From positions 2,476,955-2,540,954 of the forward strand of contig SDUX01000005.1 of the NCBI GenBank assembly GCA_008729055.1: a stretch of DNA of 64,000 nt, written 5' to 3'. This document shows, in pieces, positions 42,092-53,420 of this stretch. The number at the start of each line of letters is the position of its first letter. Within the stretch, counting starts at the first letter, position 1. The translations under genes were made by a program, and so were the position numbers. The notes beneath the pieces are model-generated. The model did not search any database. It was not told where the DNA came from and was given only the letters and a program-made list of their open reading frames with translations. The stretch is from Pyropia haitanensis (taxonomy: Eukaryota; Rhodophyta; Bangiophyceae; Bangiales; Bangiaceae).

Positions 42092-45000
42092 TCACAGGAA
42101 CAAGTCGTCGTCGTCCTCGTCCTCTTCCAGCTCTTTCACTTCGCCGATGAGGAGGCCAAACTCGTCGTCCTCATTGACGTCGCCGATGGCTCCAGTGGCC
42201 GCGTCCGGGTCCTGCTCAGCGTCTTCATCAGCTTCCCCGTCAGCTTCTTTCTCGTCGGCATAGCTCTCTCCAGATCCCGATGAAGGAACTGTCGGTGCGA
42301 CGCGAGGGGCCATCCACCTTGGCCCGTTCCCCTTAGAGCTTCGCTGCGTCGCACATTGAAGCTGCTTGTCGACTTGAGCGCGACGATCGTCGGACGGCAA
42401 CGCGGCCGCAGCGCGTCCACCGCCCGCGGCCGTCAAGGACATACGTGGGAAGGGCGCAATGGCCACCGTGCCTATCCCTGCTGCTTCTGCACGCACCACC
42501 GTGGACGCACCAGGGGTTGAAGTCCCCGCCGGCCGCATTGAAGTCGGCCGCGCGGCCGCCGCGGCAGGTACAGCACCTCTGGCTGCCCGCGGCGGCTCCA
42601 CGGGCGGCCGTCCCCACACCACAGCAGGCAGCGACGAAGATGACGTCGCTGGAGTCGGTTCCAATGGACGCCAAGTCAGTACCGGCGCAGCGGGTCCCGT
42701 GCGCGGGAGGGCAAGGCGAGCCACTGCCGCGATGGGAGGGGCAGAGCGGCCGCCAGACGGTCCCGTGACCGCGACCGCATCGGTTGCGCCGGTGAGCGTG
42801 GTAACGGCGGCAGGACCGGCCGCAAGGGCGGCACAGGTAGTCGGCGCGGCCGTCGTCGCGGCCGCGTCGCCGCCTCTCCCCGGACCGCCACCACCCTCCG
42901 ACGTGCCCCGCAGCAGCGACATCCGCTCTGCCGCACCGTCTTCTCCCGCTCCGTCCTCAGGTTCCTCCTCGCTGCCATCTGCGGCTGTCCAAAACGTCGC
43001 CTCCGCACCACCACCAACGGCGACGGCCGGTCCATCAGCCGTACCGTCCGCGGCGGCCGCCTCCGAGGAGGCCGGAGTTGCCTGCGCGTCCAAGTGCGCT
43101 GCGATAAGCTCATCCGCGCGCTGGGCGAGAAAGTTGCGAAAGCGCGGCTCGTCGCGGATGGCGGGGGCCGACAGCGTCGCTATCAGGTTTCTGTCGCTCG
43201 CCGCCCGAGCAATGACCTTGAGCGCATCGGTGTTGGTAATGCCCTCATTCGCAAAAGCTTTGTCCCTTGCAGCCTGCGCCATCCGGTCCAGGGTCGCCTG
43301 CGTGCCCAGCGGCCGTTCGGCAAAGGTCGCCGGCCGCTGACGCTTGCCCGGCGCCAGAGCATCCGTCGCTTCCGAGCCGGCGCCGTCCGTTGTTGTGCTG
43401 GCGACGCTGACTTCACCTGCGCCAGCGGCCGCTCCCACCGGCGGGCCCTCCCCGCGGGCCCGCCGTCGGCGTGCCTCTTGGGCGGCCATGGCGGCCGCCC
43501 CGCTATACTTGTCTGAAACCTTGTGCACGCGCCAGCAGTTCATCCAGTACTCCGCTCTTGACTCGGGTGACTTAAGCCTCGGGTGGGGAACGTACTTCCC
43601 CATTCTGATGGCCTCGTACACATCCCGCTTCTCGTAGGAGGCCATCATGGCCAGCTCCTTGTCGGCATCCGATGGGTTGCCAGTCAGGTCGAGGCTCTCC
43701 ACGTGCACACGCGCGCACACCAGGCGCATGACCTTCTCATCCAGCTTCTGGTAGTATCGCTGCACGACGGCGGCCTCGCGGACAACCCTAGTACCGAGGC
43801 CGCCATCACCGGCCTGTGCGGCAATGCGGTCCGTACGCGTCTGGAAGTTGGCCGTCACAGCAGCAAAAAACTTCTTGCCCTTTTGGTCGGTACCCAGCAC
43901 AGCATCCTCAGACACCTCCAGCCACGCCGCACTCAGCTGTACGCGCTCGACGGCGGAGTAGGGGACCCCGTTGGTGTGGATGCGAGGTCCCACTCCAGCT
44001 CGAACGCCCTCTGCGCCGCGGCCGCCGCCGCGGCCGCGTCCTCGGGCGACTGCAGCTGTGGTGGCGGCCGCTGGACCTCCTCCGCGGCCGTGGACGCCTC
44101 GTCCGCCTCGGCTGCGACGCCCGGCGCTGGGTCGCGTGCGGGCCCCGGCGGCTGCTGCGGCGGGCTCTCCGTTGGGGTTGCCGTCACCATCGGTGAGGCC
44201 GTCGCCGTCCCCGTTGCGGGCCGTGCGGCCTCCCGCGGGCGGTGGCCAATCGCCTCGTCCGCTTGACCCTCCGTCACGGGACGCCCCGCCACCTCGGCGG
44301 CGCCGTCGGCCACGCGCCGGGGCAATCTCGGGGGTGCTGTACCCGGCGGAACTCGCTGCCCCGCTGCCGTCGCTGTCATACCCGGAAGAGGTCCCACTGC
44401 CGCTGCTGCCAACCTCTTCGCGGCTGCACCGCCCCCCTCTGGCGGTGGGACGGGACGGGAACATGGCGGAACCGTTGCCGCTGCTGCTGCTGCTGCAGTT
44501 CGCGCTGCCACAACCGGCGGTGGCGCTTGCGGGGGATGACCGCTCGGCCCCACGTGGCCGCCGCCAAGCGACGGCGGTGATTGACGGCGTGGGCTGCGCG
44601 CCCGCTGCAGCTGCTGGTCTGCCCGCACTCGGCGCCGCTTGGCCGCCACCCGACGGCCGCCAAGCCGGCCCGCGAGGGCTCGGCGGACGTTGCAGCTGCT
44701 GCTTGCCCCACCCGCTCGGCCCTGCTCGGCCGCCGCCCAGCGCCGACGGCGATTGACGGCGTGGGCTGCGCGCCCGTTGCTGCTGCTGGTCTGCCCAACT
44801 GCTCGGCGCAGCTTGGCCGCGTCCCGACGGCCGCCAAGCCGGCCCACGAGGGCTCGGCGCCCGCTGCTGCTGCTGGCTGCCCCACCCACTCGGCCCCGCT
44901 TGTCCGCCACCCAGCGGCGCCGGCACATGACGGCGACGGCTCAGCGGGTCCTCCCGCTCCGGGTTGCGCCACCCGCTCGGCCCCGCTTGTCCGCCACCCG

Positions 45001-45175
45001 ATGGCGGCCAAGCCTGCTCGCGTGGGCTCGGCGGCCGCTGCCGCTCCTGGTTGCCCCACGTGCGCGGCCCGGCCTGGCGGCCGCCCAGCGGCGGCGGCGT
45101 TCGACGGCGAGGGCTTGGCGTCCGCAGCTCTCGCTGGTGACCCCACACACTTGGCCCCGGTTGGCCGCCGCCCAC
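42092..45175 (-). CDS. Harbinger Myb/SANT-like partner 2, at least 1027 aa
   Basis: The open frame is at least 1027 codons. The apparent first codon at 45175 is not ATG and the frame stays open upstream, so the true start is unclear. Residues 1-200 are Pro/Gly/Arg repeats encoded by the 87-bp array. A Myb/SANT-like segment (VPYSAVERVQLSAAWLEVSED) lies near 400. It is followed by KKFFAAVTANFQTRTD, SLDLTGNPSDADKE and YWMNCWRVHKVSDKYSG near 560. RPLGTQATLDRMAQ and helical segments (615-700) resemble the NAM-associated C-terminal part. The rest is Ala/Pro-rich with an acidic end. It matches the broken partner at 25840-28079 domain by domain. Its probable role is DNA binding at the element's ends and support of the transposase. 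Its own transposase is a pseudogene. Confidence 0.75.
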   Translation of the reverse strand: MGGGQPGPSVWGHQRELRTPSPRRRTPPPLGGRQAGPRTWGNQERQRPPSPREQAWPPSGGGQAGPSGWRNPEREDPLSRRRHVPAPLGGGQAGPSGWGSQQQQRAPSPRGPAWRPSGRGQAAPSSWADQQQQRARSPRRQSPSALGGGRAGPSGWGKQQLQRPPSPRGPAWRPSGGGQAAPSAGRPAAAAGAQPTPSITAVAWRRPRGAERSSPASATAGCGSANCSSSSSGNGSAMFPSRPTARGGRCSREEVGSSGSGTSSGYDSDGSGAASSAGYSTPEIAPARGRRRRRGGGASRDGGSSGRGDWPPPAGGRTARNGDGDGLTDGDGNPNGEPAAAAAGARTRPSAGRRSRGGRGVHGRGGGPAAATTAAVARGRGRGGGRGAEGVRAGVGPRIHTNGVPYSAVERVQLSAAWLEVSEDAVLGTDQKGKKFFAAVTANFQTRTDRIAAQAGDGGLGTRVVREAAVVQRYYQKLDEKVMRLVCARVHVESLDLTGNPSDADKELAMMASYEKRDVYEAIRMGKYVPHPRLKSPESRAEYWMNCWRVHKVSDKYSGAAAMAAQEARRRRARGEGPPVGAAAGAGEVSVASTTTDGAGSEATDALAPGKRQRPATFAERPLGTQATLDRMAQAARDKAFANEGITNTDALKVIARAASDRNLIATLSAPAIRDEPRFRNFLAQRADELIAAHLDAQATPASSEAAAADGTADGPAVAVGGGAEATFWTAADGSEEEPEDGAGEDGAAERMSLLRGTSEGGGGPGRGGDAAATTAAPTTCAALAAGPAAVTTLTGATDAVAVTGPSGGRSAPPIAAVARLALPRTGPAAPVLTWRPLEPTPATSSSSLPAVVWGRPPVEPPRAARGAVPAAAAARPTSMRPAGTSTPGASTVVRAEAAGIGTVAIAPFPRMSLTAAGGGRAAAALPSDDRRAQVDKQLQCATQRSSKGNGPRWMAPRVAPTVPSSGSGESYADEKEADGEADEDAEQDPDAATGAIGDVNEDDEFGLLIGEVKELEEDEDDDDLFL

Positions 45176-46480
45176 TCGCGGCTGCGTCTGACGGCGCGAG
45201 CTGCGCGCAGGCTCCTCCAGCTGGTTGCCCCACGTGCTCGGCCCCGGTTGGCCGCCTACCGACGGCCACCACGCCTGCCCGCGAGGGCTCGCCGGCCGCT
45301 GCAGCGGCTGGTTGCCCCACCCGCTCGGCCCTGCTCGGCCGTCGCCCAGCGGCGTCGGCGATTGACGGCGTGGGCTGCGCGCCCGCTGCAGCTGCTGGTC
45401 TGCCCACCCGCTCTGCCCCGCCTAGCCGCCACCCGACGGCCGCAAAGCCGGCCCGCGAGGGCTCGGTGGCCGTTGCAGCTGCTCGTTGCCCCACCCGCTC
45501 GGCCCAGCTTGGCCGCCGCCAAGCGGCGCCGGCACTTGACGGCGACGGCTCAGCGGGTCCTCCCGCTCCGGGTTGCGCCACCCGCTCGGCCCCGCTTGGC
45601 CGCCACCCGATGGCGGCCAAGCCTGCTCGCGTGGGCTCGGCGGCCGCTGCCGCTCCTGGTTGCCCCACGTGCTCGGCCCGGCCTAGCCGCCGCCCAGCGG
45701 CGGCGGCGTTCGACGGCGAGGGCTTGACGTCCGCAGCTCCCGCTGGTTGCCCAACCCGCTCGGCCCCGATTGGCCGCCACCCAGCGGAGGCGGCGCTTGA
45801 CGGCGCGGGCTGCGCGCCGGCTCCTCCAGCTGGTTGCCCCACCCGCTCGGCCCCGGTTGGCCGCCTACCGACGGCCACCACGCCTGCCCGCGAGGGCTCG
45901 CCGGCCGCTGCAGCGGCTGGTTGCCCCACCCGCTCGGCCCTGCTCGGCCGTCGCCCAGCGGCGTCGGCGATTGACGGCGTGGGCTGCGCGCCCGCTGCAG
46001 CTGCTGGTCTGCCCACCCGCTCTGCCCCGCCTAGCCGCCACCCGACGGCCGCAAAGCCGGCCCGCGAGGGCTCGGTGGCCGTTGCAGCTGCTCGTTGCCC
46101 CATCCGCTCGGCCCAGCTTGGCCGCCGCCAAGCGGCGCCGGCACTTGACGGCGACGGCTCAGCGGGTCCTCCCGCTCCGGGTTGCGCCACCCGCTCGGCC
46201 CCGCTTGGCCGCCACCCGATGGCGGCCAAGCCTGCTCGCGTGGGCTCGGCGGCCGCTGCCGCTCCTGGTTGCCCCACGTGCTCGGCCCGGCCTAGCCGCC
46301 GCCCAGCGGCGGCGGCGTTCGACGGCGAGGGCTTGACGTCCGCAGCTCCCGCTGGTTGCCCAACCCGCTCGGCCCCGATTAGCCGCCGCCCAGTGGCGGC
46401 GGCGATTGACGGCGCGGGCTTGGCCGCCGCTCCTGCTGCTGGTTGCCCCGCCCGCTTGGGCCGCCCTGGTTGCTGCCTCA
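44580..46480 (-). repeat. 87-bp (29-codon) array with a 609-bp higher-order unit
   Basis: Units of 87 bp carry TTGCCCCACCCGCTCGGCCC on the plus strand (for example 45831 then 45918). Seven units form a 609-bp block: GGCCGCCTACCGACGGCC lies at 45250 and again at 45859, and the two blocks (about 45160-45769 and 45769-46378) are nearly identical. More diverged units fill 44580-45160. Since 87 is a multiple of 3, all frames stay open, including a false 646-codon ORF on the plus strand. The array forms the Pro-rich N-terminal part of Myb-like partner 2. Confidence 0.9.
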
Positions 46481-46499
46481 CAGTTCTGGTCCATGGAGG

Positions 46500-47640
46500 C
46501 CGCCGCCCTGCGGCCTCGTGATGCCCGCCAGGTCCTGCCTCTGTTGGCGAGCCGCGCAGGGGCAACGACAGGTCCTGTGGCACAGTCCGTGGCGATGCCC
46601 CGCGTGCTCTGCCAGGCGACACTGCCAGCACAGGCGCCGGAAGCCTCGGCGCACCTGTGTGCGCGACAGCTCCGCAGACTGACCCCACCACCGGTTTGGT
46701 GCCTTGCCCGCGGGCGGTCGAGCGGCCCACGGGCACCCACACCTCTACTACCCGGCCCACTGCGTCCTTGGTCCCCACCGTCGCTCGCCGTCATTGTGAC
46801 CAGCAGGAGACGAAGGCAGTACAGGATGGGTCTCGCGGTCCGACAGCGAGGGGGACAGGGGCTCGTGCCGGCCTGGCCGCCGATATCCGCCGGCGAGAGT
46901 TGGGTCTGACGGCTGAAGGCGGCCGGCGTCGCGGCCGCCGGTCATAGCCACTCGACGTCCCGGGTGCGCGATGGATGCGCTCGCCCAAAGAGAACGAACC
47001 GGCACTGCTGTGAGGAGCGATCCCCCCCTACATCTCGCTACAGCACGAGAGCCCCAGATGCGGCCGCCAGCGCATGTTGCGCGCGGCCACACAGCGAGAA
47101 GAAATCAGCCAAGTGTCACCCGAAACAGCCACCAACCGCACGTACTCCACAGCGGAGCGCGCGACCATACAGAGCGCGACCCGTTCTGGGCGGCCGCACG
47201 TAGACTCGCGGTCTGGACAACAGCGGCACTAGCCGTGCAGCCGCCCAGAATCCAGGGGAGAGCCGCCTCCACCCGTGCGGCCGATGCCAGGGGGGATGGT
47301 CCCCAGCCGCCTCGACAGTAGGGCCGCCCCGAAAGAAGAGACACCAGCCGCGAAAACCGTGCGGCCACGGAGACGATGCGACGGAAGACGGCCCCTCCCC
47401 GGCACGGCCGCGAACAGTGCACACGCCCGTCCGGAAGAGGGGGGGCGGCGATGAACCGCGGCCGCCGTGCGGCCACGAGGGACGCACGGGAGTGGCCAAG
47501 ACGCGGCCGGTGTGCCACCAAAGACCCGCACGAAGGCGGGGCGGTGCGGCCGTCACTCGCCCGTACGACGAAGCGGCCGGATCGAGGGTGTCGGAGAGAC
47601 CATGGCGGTGCGGTGACCCCTGCCTCGCCGGCGGCCCCCC
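46500..47640. other. No supported gene
   Basis: GC-rich sequence upstream of the array. ORFs occur in several frames without recognisable features. Confidence 0.4.
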
Positions 47641-48090
47641 CCCGTAGTGGAGGAGGGGAGGCATGGCCGTCGACGGCCACCGTCGCTCCGCCGGACCCTA
47701 TTGGGTCACACGCGCGGGGCCCCAAAGTGGCAAACGCCCCCTCCTCGCGCGGGGGGACCGTGCGGCCGACTGCTGCCGCTGCACAATAGATTTGGGGGGG
47801 GGGGGCACGAGCACGCGGACGACCAACGCGGCGCAGGTCGCGATGCAAGGAGGGGCACCGATGGCGACGCGCACCCCCTCCTCGAGCGGGGCGCCCGTGC
47901 GGCCGACTGGTGTGGCCGCACAATTGAGGGTGGAGGCGGGGGAGGTCGAGCGTGCCGGCGACCAATGCGGCGCAGGTCGCGACGCGGGGAGGGGCACAAA
48001 ACGCGACGCGCGCCCGCTCCTTGTGCATGGCGTCCGCGTGCCCGCCTGGTGGGGCCACAAATGGGGGTGGCACAGCCGAGTGTGTGGTGG
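47640..48090. repeat. ~139-bp tandem repeat, about three units
   Basis: GACCAACGCGGCGCAGGTCGC at 47821 and GACCAATGCGGCGCAGGTCGC at 47960 are 139 bp apart. GTGCGGCCGACTG at 47759 and 47898 keeps the same step. A degraded third unit follows to about 48080. Confidence 0.82.
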
Positions 48091-48099
48091 AGTGTGGTG

Positions 48100-49650
48100 T
48101 CGGATGTCAAAAGCAACTCGCACGGGGCCCGCACAATGAGTGGCCCCCAAGACCAAAGCATTGATTGGCTGGTGTGCGACGGTCGTGCGGCTCGCGACAG
48201 CGGACGACAATATGGGGGGCACATAGCGGGACACCCCGACTGCATCTGGCGCACAGGCCGACGCCAAACCAATTTGCCCCCCCCCCTCTTCGAGGCTGTG
48301 CGCCTCGTACGCGATTGGCGCGCTGCATGACTGCGCCCGTCGCGACCCCACGCGTGGGGGGGAGAGGCGGGGCTGTGGGCTGGCGCGAGGGTGTGCTGTG
48401 GCCCCGCGTGGGACGCGGGTGGTGAACTCGGTATACGTAGCATGGCGAGGTCGCTGGCCGCGGGAGGGGGCGCCAGCCAAAGGAGGACGGGCGTGTCAGA
48501 AACCATCTCACACCCTCAAACCGGCCTCCCAATGGAAGAAAAGGGCGGAGGGGCCCGCGCCTCCTCCTGCGGGCGAGTCCAACGACCACCCCCGGCGTGC
48601 GACTGTGCAAACAGTCCGGCACGGAGTTCCCCCAACGGTGCTTTGTCGGCGGCGGCTTCGCCGACGCCCTCCCTTCGGCGTCACGCGCACTGCAGACGTG
48701 GCCGGAGGAACTTAACACCGCAAAGCGCGCCGTAGGGACCACGAAAACAGTACCATTCGTGAACTGCCGCTAACAGGCGACGTACGTCGTCCGCCACGTT
48801 CGCGAGCGCAGTATCCGGCGAAGGGGCGGGGGTGCGAGGAGGGGGCGCGGGATCCGAATGCGGGATGCGCGGAGCGACCAGGATCCGCGTGCGTTGGCGC
48901 AAGGGACGGCGGCGAGGCCCGGTGGAGGAAGCTGGGCGGGGGGCATCCCGGCTTGACAGCACGATGAGGCAGGGGAAAGGCGGCACCATAGGACATGCCC
49001 CCGCGTCTTGCGCCGGCCACGACAGAAACACACCCAGAGGCACCGTACGCAACGCCAACGAGAGACGAGAAACCAGTTGACAGTCTCCTCACCTGTCGTC
49101 CGTCCAGCACACGGGGCCACGTGATTGGCCACCTCGACAAAACAGCAATAAAAACACAGAAGTTGGCCATACTTGCACCTACGACTGCATGAATGTCGCA
49201 TACGGCACAGGAATACGGGCCGAAAAAAGTCCCCAAGTGGCACAAAATGGGCCCAATCCCGGCGAAAGCGGCCCCATTTCTCCAAAGCATTGGCCAAACG
49301 TCCCGATAATGGCTGGGTTTGTCGTGCGTGTCACGTGATTTACGGACCAGAATCGAGTGCCGCCGGCATGTTTCGACTGCTGCCCGGCTCCGAGACGGGT
49401 GCTACCGCATATTTTTGCTTCCGTATCTATTTCGTGCAATCCTGGAGCGAAACTCGACGATCCGGAGCCATATCGACGTCCTTGTGCCGGGCTCTTTTCC
49501 GTAACCGAGAGGACAGGCTGGCAACTTGTAAAAATCATGTCGCCCCTGTCTTTGCACAACTACATTGCGAATATCGAGAGCCGCCGCTCTTAGCCAGTCA
49601 CAGACGCGCACATGGCGGCCCTGAGATGGTCATGGGATAAGAACGCATTG
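48100..49650. other. No supported gene
   Basis: ORFs here (for example a 192-aa minus-strand one at 48712-49290) show no motif and overlap others in competing frames. The composition shifts from GC-rich to moderate near 49100. Confidence 0.4.
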
Positions 49651-50370
49651 GTGGAAACACTCTTAGGCTTGCGGAACTGACGATTCAAGCCAGGCGTGTG
49701 AAAACCGTTGGGGAGCCTGAGCGGATCTTAATGTTGTGACATCGTCTGTCAAGACTTCACGCAGTGCAATCTTTGTATGCTCATTGTGGACCTGTGCCCT
49801 GGGCCCAAAGAATATTATGGCTGTGTCGGACACAATTTGGGATGATTGATATGACTCAATTGGCGACGGAGTGTTTTTTTTGGCGTGCTTAGATGATCTC
49901 TCAAGTCGTGTGCTTGAGAGCGTTGGGGAGCCTGAGACGATTTGAGTGATCAACTGTTGTCGTTCGACTGTTCAAGCACTTCACACTTCGTGAGCTCAGT
50001 TAGGGAGCAGTTCCCGCGCGAACAACGTCATGTCTGCCATACATTCCTTTCTTCATCTTTAATGTGAATAAGTTGGGTGCAGCGTGATTTCTGGGGTGAG
50101 CCGATTCGACAATTGAAGTCATGTGGGTAAGCACCGCTGGGACGCGCAAATTCCAGTTCAATGTTGAACTTCCATAGGCCACTTTTCCAGGCCATACAAT
50201 TTTGGTGTGCTCAGCATGGCTTTGCACCCCAGGTGCGAAGAGCGTATTTGCCATCGCGGATTCTCTTGCGCAATGACGTTGCGACCGCAGCTCTTGTAGA
50301 CCGATTGATGTTTCGTGTCGCACTGAGTGTGAGCGTAATCCGCATGTGCAGAGCCGAAGAGCATTGAATC
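49650..50370. repeat. Degenerate array related to 36.5-37.7 kb, region B
   Basis: Shared phrases include AACCGTTGGGGAGCCTGAG, TTCAAGCACTTCACAC, TATGCTCATTGTGGACC, GTGCCCTGGGCCCAAAGAATATTATGG and GACTCAATTGG. Two to three imperfect units are visible. No coding is seen. Confidence 0.55.
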
Positions 50371-50890
50371 TGCTGTTACTGCGGCCCCGCGTCAAATCGA
50401 TACAAAATCAGCGTGAGCTCATTCGGCGCGACGCGCACTGGCTGGTTTGAACGACAGGCCCCGTCGTACTAGCCCAGTCCAGGTCATTGGCAACATCCGC
50501 TGCATGTAGAGACTAACCGACATCATGGGCTATGCTCAATTGAGCGGGCAAGTTCGCTTTCCACAACGATGGCTGAAACGACACCGAGGTCGTCGAATCG
50601 AAAGAAAAATCGACGTAAATCAACTCTGTAATAAAAATTGGAGCGCACGCCATCAGCTGTCAAAACGATGACTTTAAGTCGCGCAAAAAAAAAGCGCTGC
50701 CGCCAGGTAAGTTGTCAAAAACCAATAAGAAATTGCGCGAACATAAGCGCGTGATGTTTATTTGTTAACGACAGCGTACGGCAAACTCGTTTTTTTTTCC
50801 GTTAGCGATCGATTCGTATAGAGTGCAACGCGGTGAATGTTGTAAGCGAGCATTGACTTTATCCAGTTAAGCAATTCTGCGCGGGTTCCT
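50371..50890. other. No supported gene; AT-richer
   Basis: A poly-A run near 50687 and a T9 run near 50790 lie in sequence of lower GC. Nothing else is recognised. Confidence 0.4.
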
Positions 50891-50894
50891 TAGC

Positions 50895-51384
50895 TTGTCT
50901 CAGAGCGATGGACGAGGTTCGAATGCATTCTGCCATAGGTTGCCAGCGCCAGCAAGCTTTGGCACATTCCGGACAGCGTTCAGTGGACTGTGCTCAAAGT
51001 GGGAAGCGATATTAACCTCGCGCAGGCAAAACACAGCCGGAGCATGGCCCACCGCTTCCGGCTCCGTCGGAAATAGATGGTGAGCGGACTTGAAGAGATG
51101 CGAGTACTTGCTGAAGACCTCCTCAATTAGCTGGAACTCCGGGGTGCCAGGCGGAAGTCGGTGGGGGAAGACATCATTAATCAGATGAAGTCGCCCGCCT
51201 CAGCCGTGTGGATGGGCGCGTTGTCGTAGACGAGCACGCAGCGATCTGGCTGTGCGGCCGCACGTGAAGTCGGCGATGTATCTGGTGCAGGGTCGTGGCT
51301 AGGCGTCATCAAGTGTACCGTTTTTGGCCATCTGTATCGTATTGGACCCTGCTCACAGAATGGGATTGAGTATTGAGGCGACAT
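50895..51384 (-). pseudogene. Tc1/mariner (DDE_3) transposase C-terminal fragment
   Basis: On the minus strand CVLVYDNAPIHTAEAGDFI carries the second catalytic Asp with the DNxxxH motif. After a frame change near 51180 the reading continues as NDVFPHRLPPGTPEFQLIEEVFSKYSHL, containing the LPP...P...IEE block with the catalytic Glu. The frame break and the lack of the N-terminal half mark a decayed copy. Confidence 0.75.
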
Positions 51385-51389
51385 TATTT

Positions 51390-52605
51390 ATTACGAGTTG
51401 AGTTTATGTTTTGCTGCCGGTTCCATGGGTACGGCGCGAAAGTACACCATGAACAAAGCCATGCCCGAAAGTAGGCCACAAATAGGACTGGGAAGTGCAT
51501 CAGGACACGGGTATGACCTGGATTGCCTGCGGACGTCGCCTAACTTCAGGCTTTTCGTAAGCACAAGAAGCCATCGCTGACGCCTCGCCGACGCCCAATT
51601 TTGAAGACCCGTGTGTTGGCACGCGAGGTGGCCGCCGCAAGTCCACGACGTGTCCGCCGCATTGGTGCAAAAATTGGGCTTTTAGTGCCGGGTGCGTGCG
51701 TGCAAGTGTATCGATACTCCCCCGAAATCTTCAGAAGATAAGGTCACGGGCCTCTCCTTCCCTGTCTTTTCCAACTATCTTCCCCGAGACGCATTATCTC
51801 CGCGATAATCGGGGATGCCGGGGTGTGCGCCCAAGATTCTACGGGAAGCCAATGGTCAGCATGGGCGCCTCGAATCGGTCACCCGGGTCTGCCCTAGCTT
51901 GTCTGCGTACGGGTATATATTCCCGCGACTGAACGGACCGACGGACCCAAAGACGAGCCACATTCCGGACCCGTCGACAATCGGAATATTCAGCCCACGA
52001 GCCCATGGGATTGATGGGACTTGCTACCGAAAGGTAAATATTTGACCCGCTGCCTGGCGTCTCGATTACACGCTTCAGCGGCGGTTCCAGCCGACCGGCG
52101 TCTGCGGCGAGCCGCGCGGCGCTCTGAGCGCCGCACGCCGCCCCCCCCCCATTTGGGGCTGCTTCATGGGGTGCCTTGGGGCGCACACGTCCACCGCGAC
52201 TTCGTCCTGAGAGCGCACGCTTTGTTTTCTGTGGTTTCGTGACGTTCGTCGGCGCGACAGACAATCGCGTGCTTTGGGGCACCCTAGGTGCCCTTTCGGG
52301 AGTACATCATGCGTGAGCGTGGGCGCCACCGAGGAAAATCTTAGGGAAGAATCACAGACACAGACATCGAAGTCCTGCTTAACCCTCGACGCCCATGACC
52401 CCCACCGACGTCAACCTATATTCTTCCCCACCCCGATCACCGTCACCACCTCCGTCACTTTCCCCCCGCCCCGCAGCCCCATTGTCTTGCGTGCGCAGCT
52501 GACACCGTCACCAGTGCGTTGCGGGCTGCCCAGATTGGGTGGTGCCTACCACAGGTGCCCGCTGGTCGTTGTTCATCCCCCCAATCGGTCCCCCGCGGAC
52601 TCAGA
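51390..52605. other. No supported gene
   Basis: Moderate-GC sequence with short shadow ORFs only. A C-run at 52141-52150 is the only simple-sequence feature. Confidence 0.4.
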
Positions 52606-53420
52606 CTTCAGTCACCGCTTCAGGTTGGACCAGAAGCCCTCAACAGGGGCACAGTCGGGGATGTAAGGCGGCAAGCGCAACACCAGAATGCCATATTAGT
52701 GCGCAAGGTTGTCGCGCCCGTCAGAGTGGATATCAGCGTCGTGGATGAGCAGGACTGAGCGCGCGTGTGACTCAGTGCACTGGTGCACAGGAAGGTCTGG
52801 ATCCCACAAACTCACGTGGGGTACGAAGCGGTGGAGAAATTGCGCACAGTCAAGAGCCGTAAGCGCCAGCGGCTTAGCGCAGGTCAGGGTCTCAGCTGCA
52901 CTATCAATTGAGGTGGCCACCATCATCGAGAAGCGAGTGTTCTTGAGAAGCTCCCGAGTCAGCACCTCGTCGAGGACGCCTCGCAGCGCCCAGCCGTACT
53001 TGCGAAAGTCTGTTGACCCGTCCCTGTGCACCTCGTCCGTACTGACGATGCATGCAATGGGGAACCGCCGAGTCACGCGCGCAAACCGTCGCGGCTGCTG
53101 CTCGCATCGCTCGCGGAAGTGGGTGATAATCTTCTTGTGGGTGTAACCGACCGCTCAGAGCATGCGTGACACCGTCGCGGGGCTGAGGGGTATCCCCTTC
53201 CATCCGGACAGCTCCGACAGCTGCCACAGCGTCTCGGAAATCGCGCTAAGGAACGCTTCTGGGGAGCCTGCAATCAGTGACGTCACGGCGTGCAGGAAGT
53301 GTGGGTTGAACAGCGCATTGTCATCGTGGCGCTGCCCCAACGCATCATCCGTCCAAAAGCAGCCCGTCGTTCGGTACACGTCTACCCACCGCCAGACGAT
53401 CGCGACCCCCGCACCAGATA

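Noticed and set aside
44581..46521. 646-codon plus-strand ORF
   Set aside because: It is antisense to the 87-bp array. The period is a multiple of 3, so all frames stay open, and no domain is present.
48712..49290. 192-codon minus-strand ORF
   Set aside because: It has hydrophobic and Pro-rich parts but overlaps a second ORF of 175 codons in another frame and shows no motif.
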